DNA of 64,000 bases, from NCBI RefSeq assembly GCF_002909445.1, contig NZ_PPXC01000007.1, positions 1-64,000 of the forward strand, in the 5' to 3' direction. A program made the translations under genes and the position numbers. Position 1 is the stretch's first letter. The number at the start of each line of letters is the position of its first letter. The notes beneath the pieces are model-generated. The model was given only the letters and a program-made list of their open reading frames with translations. It was not told the origin of the DNA and did no database searches. Shown in pieces: positions 61,938-64,000 of the stretch. The stretch comes from Arthrobacter glacialis (lineage in GTDB: Bacteria; Actinomycetota; Actinomycetes; Actinomycetales; Micrococcaceae).

Positions 61938-62993
61938 CTACGCGTCAGTGACAGTCTCTTCGTCAGCAACTTTGCTCTTGGTGCGGCGGGTCTGCACGGT
62001 GGAGGACGCATCCCTGGCGGCCCGGCGCAGCTTCTTGTCGGAGACGGCACGCTCGCCCACGGCTGCAGGGGTCCAGGCGTCCAGGTCTTCCTGGGCAAAG
62101 TCCGTCTTCGAGGCGCGGCGCTTGAGCGTCATGCCGGTGACACCGTCGGCAAGGCGGCGGGTGACCATCAAGAAACCGGTGTGGGCCACCATACGGTGGT
62201 CGGGGCGCACAGCCAAACCCTCCAGGTGCCAGCCGCGGACCATGGACTCCCAGGCGTCAGGCTCAGTGAAGCGCCCGTCGGCGCGGATAGCTTCGGCCGT
62301 GCGGGACAGCTGGGTCACGGTGGCCACATAGTTGATCCACACCCCGCCCGGGGCCAGCACCGTAGCCACGGCATCAAGGCATTCCCAGGGTGCCAGCATG
62401 TCAAGGACAACGCGGTCAACGCTGCCGGGGGCTTCCTGCTCCACTACTTGGTCCTGGAAGTCACCGAGGGAGATCTTCCAGGCCGGGTGCGGTCCGCCAA
62501 AGATTGTTTCCACGTTGCCACGGGCAATGTCGGCGAATTCTTCACGGCGTTCGAAGGAGTGCAGGTAGCCGTTGTCGCCCACTGCCCGGAGCAGGGAGAT
62601 GGACAGTGCGCCGGAGCCAACGCCAGCCTCCACCACGCGGGCACCGGGGAAAATGTCACCCATGGTGATGATCTGGCCGGCGTCCTTGGGGTACACCACG
62701 GCTGCGCCGCGGGGCATCGAGAGCACAAAGTCGGAGAGCAGCGGGCGCAGCGCCTGGTACTGCTGGCCCACGTTGCTTTCCACCATGGAGCCCTCCGGGG
62801 CACCAATCAGCAGATCGTGATTAAGGAAGCCCTTGTGCGTGTGGTACGCCGTGCCGGGGGTCAAGGTGATGGTGTTCATGCGTCCACGCTCGTCCGTCAG
62901 CTGCACACGCTCACCGGCGCGGAAAGGTCCGCGACGGGCAGCTGCGCCATGGGGCTGCAGGGAGGTCTCTTGGCTGGAATCGCTGTGAGTCAT
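61938..62993 (-). CDS. trmI: tRNA (adenine(58)-N1)-methyltransferase TrmI
   Basis: 351 residues from ATG 62993, with AGGA upstream. SAM-binding VVEAGVGSGALSISLLRAVG with the E-x-G-x-G-S-G motif; LHSFERREEFADIARGNVE; LDMLAPWECLDAV (D-P/A-P-W catalytic region, Asp). It methylates A58 of tRNA T-loops. The Lys/Arg-rich tail (about 320-351) may contact RNA. Position next to mpa is conserved. The frame continues upstream but that part has no similarity. Confidence 0.95.
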   Translation of the reverse strand: MTHSDSSQETSLQPHGAAARRGPFRAGERVQLTDERGRMNTITLTPGTAYHTHKGFLNHDLLIGAPEGSMVESNVGQQYQALRPLLSDFVLSMPRGAAVVYPKDAGQIITMGDIFPGARVVEAGVGSGALSISLLRAVGDNGYLHSFERREEFADIARGNVETIFGGPHPAWKISLGDFQDQVVEQEAPGSVDRVVLDMLAPWECLDAVATVLAPGGVWINYVATVTQLSRTAEAIRADGRFTEPDAWESMVRGWHLEGLAVRPDHRMVAHTGFLMVTRRLADGVTGMTLKRRASKTDFAQEDLDAWTPAAVGERAVSDKKLRRAARDASSTVQTRRTKSKVADEETVTDA

Positions 62994-63078
62994 GGGGTAG
63001 TTCCTAACGTGTTGGTGCTGAAGCGTTCGTGGGGTTGGCCCGTGGAGGCGGGGCCGCATGCTGTTGTGGACGTGGGTC

Positions 63079-64000
63079 CTAGGGTCCGGACTTGCCGGTG
63101 ATGGCCGAAACAACTTTCGCCTGGCTCAGCAACCCTGTCACCCTGCCATCGAGGTTGATCACCGCATATTCGGTGTCCGGGAGCTGGGCCAGGTAGGCCA
63201 CCAGTTCCTCCCCCTTGGCAACATCAGGCACGTAGGCGCCCAATGATAGGGTCCTGGCCACGGCCGTGGCGGGGGTTGTTGCCGCAACCTCGGGTGGCAC
63301 ATGGGCCAGCGCAAACTCATCAACCACGGCACAGGGGCGGCCATCGGGGCCGTACAAAACGATGGGTTCCTGGGGGTATTGTCCACGAAGTGTCCACAGC
63401 TGGGCCACGGTGCAGGCGTTTGATGCACTGATGGCCGGCGTAGCCAAGGTGCCCGCACTAATGTCCGGCAAACGCAGGCGGATGCCGGCGCCCTTGATGG
63501 AGGCCGAGGCGCCCATCCAGAGAAAACCGGCCATCAGGATCACGATGAACGCGGTGGTCAGCTCGGGTTGCCCACCCAGCAGGTAGGGAATTCCCAGGAC
63601 CGCAACGGCCAGCACCACCGCAATAATGCGCCCGGCCCAGCCAGCAGCAACAGTGCCCTTCTCCTGGCTGCCGGTTAACTTCCACACAATGGACTCCACC
63701 AGGCGTCCACCGTCCAGCGGCAAACCGGGCAAGACGTTGAAGGCGCCAATGAGCAGATTGGCAACAACAAAAATGTTGGCCAGCAGCAGGGCAACGGCAG
63801 TTCCCAGGGAGGTGCGTTCCGGGAGCGCCAGCACCACCAGCTGGCCCAAGCCGGCTAGGACAAAGTTCGCCACGGGGCCGGCAAAGGCCACCACCAAGGC
63901 CCTGCCGGGAGTTGCCTTGCCGAAATCAAATTCCGTGTGGCCGCCCCATAGGTTCAAGACAATCTTGTGCGTTGGCCAGCCATACATTTTGGCTGCAACG
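63079..64000 (-). CDS. Site-2 protease family (M50) metalloprotease, 5' truncated by window edge
   Basis: The frame continues to the window edge (no stop), so at least the first part is missing; 307 residues are seen. The visible metal-ligand motif is NVLPGLPLDGGRLVES (third ligand Asp in LDGG), and the first HExxH-containing helix would be just upstream. Several membrane segments (about 25-130) are followed by two CBS domains (about 185-300). This is the RseP-like/sporulation-type SPFH... M50 group with CBS domains, which cleave within membranes. It lies 85 bases upstream of trmI in transcription order. Confidence 0.88.
   Translation of the reverse strand, partial: VAAKMYGWPTHKIVLNLWGGHTEFDFGKATPGRALVVAFAGPVANFVLAGLGQLVVLALPERTSLGTAVALLLANIFVVANLLIGAFNVLPGLPLDGGRLVESIVWKLTGSQEKGTVAAGWAGRIIAVVLAVAVLGIPYLLGGQPELTTAFIVILMAGFLWMGASASIKGAGIRLRLPDISAGTLATPAISASNACTVAQLWTLRGQYPQEPIVLYGPDGRPCAVVDEFALAHVPPEVAATTPATAVARTLSLGAYVPDVAKGEELVAYLAQLPDTEYAVINLDGRVTGLLSQAKVVSAITGKSGP

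Noticed and set aside
61935-63101. 388-codon open frame on the plus strand
   Set aside because: Antisense to trmI and without motifs.

Overview
The window is chromosomal DNA of a high-GC actinobacterium, most probably Arthrobacter or a close relative in the Micrococcaceae. The main reasons are a complete Pup-proteasome locus (mpa, dop, pup, prcB, prcA, pafA), a naturally fused PafBC regulator beside tatA, tatC and a HelY-type helicase, frequent GTG/TTG starts, and a cell-wall sorting signal of the LAxTG kind read by class E sortases in high-GC Gram-positives. I saw no rRNA, tRNA, CRISPR array, transposase or prophage.

Layout. 1-5.5 kb: the 3' end of a DUF222/HNH gene, a flotillin, and a two-gene unit for a membrane alpha/beta hydrolase and a membrane protein. 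5.5-8.7 kb: a five-gene minus-strand operon with a collagen-like lipoprotein, a DUF6916-like Tat protein, a phage-tail-collar protein, a GNAT acetyltransferase and a small protein. 8.9-19.7 kb: mixed genes (YqeY, DUF427, TetR/oxidoreductase pair, HD-GYP/LuxR regulator, YceI, phosphotransferase, YdjM family, trpF), including three small genes in gaps. 19.8-28.7 kb: a ROK repressor, a sulfonate-type ABC transporter, a sulfatase and a wall-anchored GH20 hexosaminidase. An identical 11-bp inverted-orientation site precedes the repressor and the transporter.

28.8-32.15 kb: a compact minus-strand cluster that I cannot assign to a known pathway: a nucleotidyltransferase-fold protein, a SAICAR-synthetase (PurC)-like enzyme, an AbrB-like protein and a thymidylate-kinase-like P-loop enzyme. 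Its promoter overlaps a perfect inverted repeat. This is my best candidate for an undescribed system. 32-45 kb: dienelactone hydrolase, FMN reductase, SGNH hydrolase, an Mn/Zn-type ABC transporter with a palindrome inside its promoter, a VOC protein, an ECF42-like sigma factor with its DGPF partner, a LysE/Lrp pair, an MFS exporter and a dolichol-phosphate-mannose-type glycosyltransferase.

45-64 kb: an amidohydrolase followed by the conserved island helY-tatC-tatA-(membrane protein)-pafBC-FKBP-FKBP-pafA-prcA-prcB-pup-dop-mpa-trmI and the 3' part of a site-2 protease gene, all on the minus strand. Dop deamidates Pup, PafA ligates it to substrates, Mpa unfolds them into the PrcAB core, and PafBC is known as a transcriptional regulator of the DNA-damage response. 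Several regulated genes (TetR, ABC permease, metal-binding protein, Lrp) lack a Shine-Dalgarno and have a -10 box about six bases before the ATG, so leaderless mRNAs look common here.
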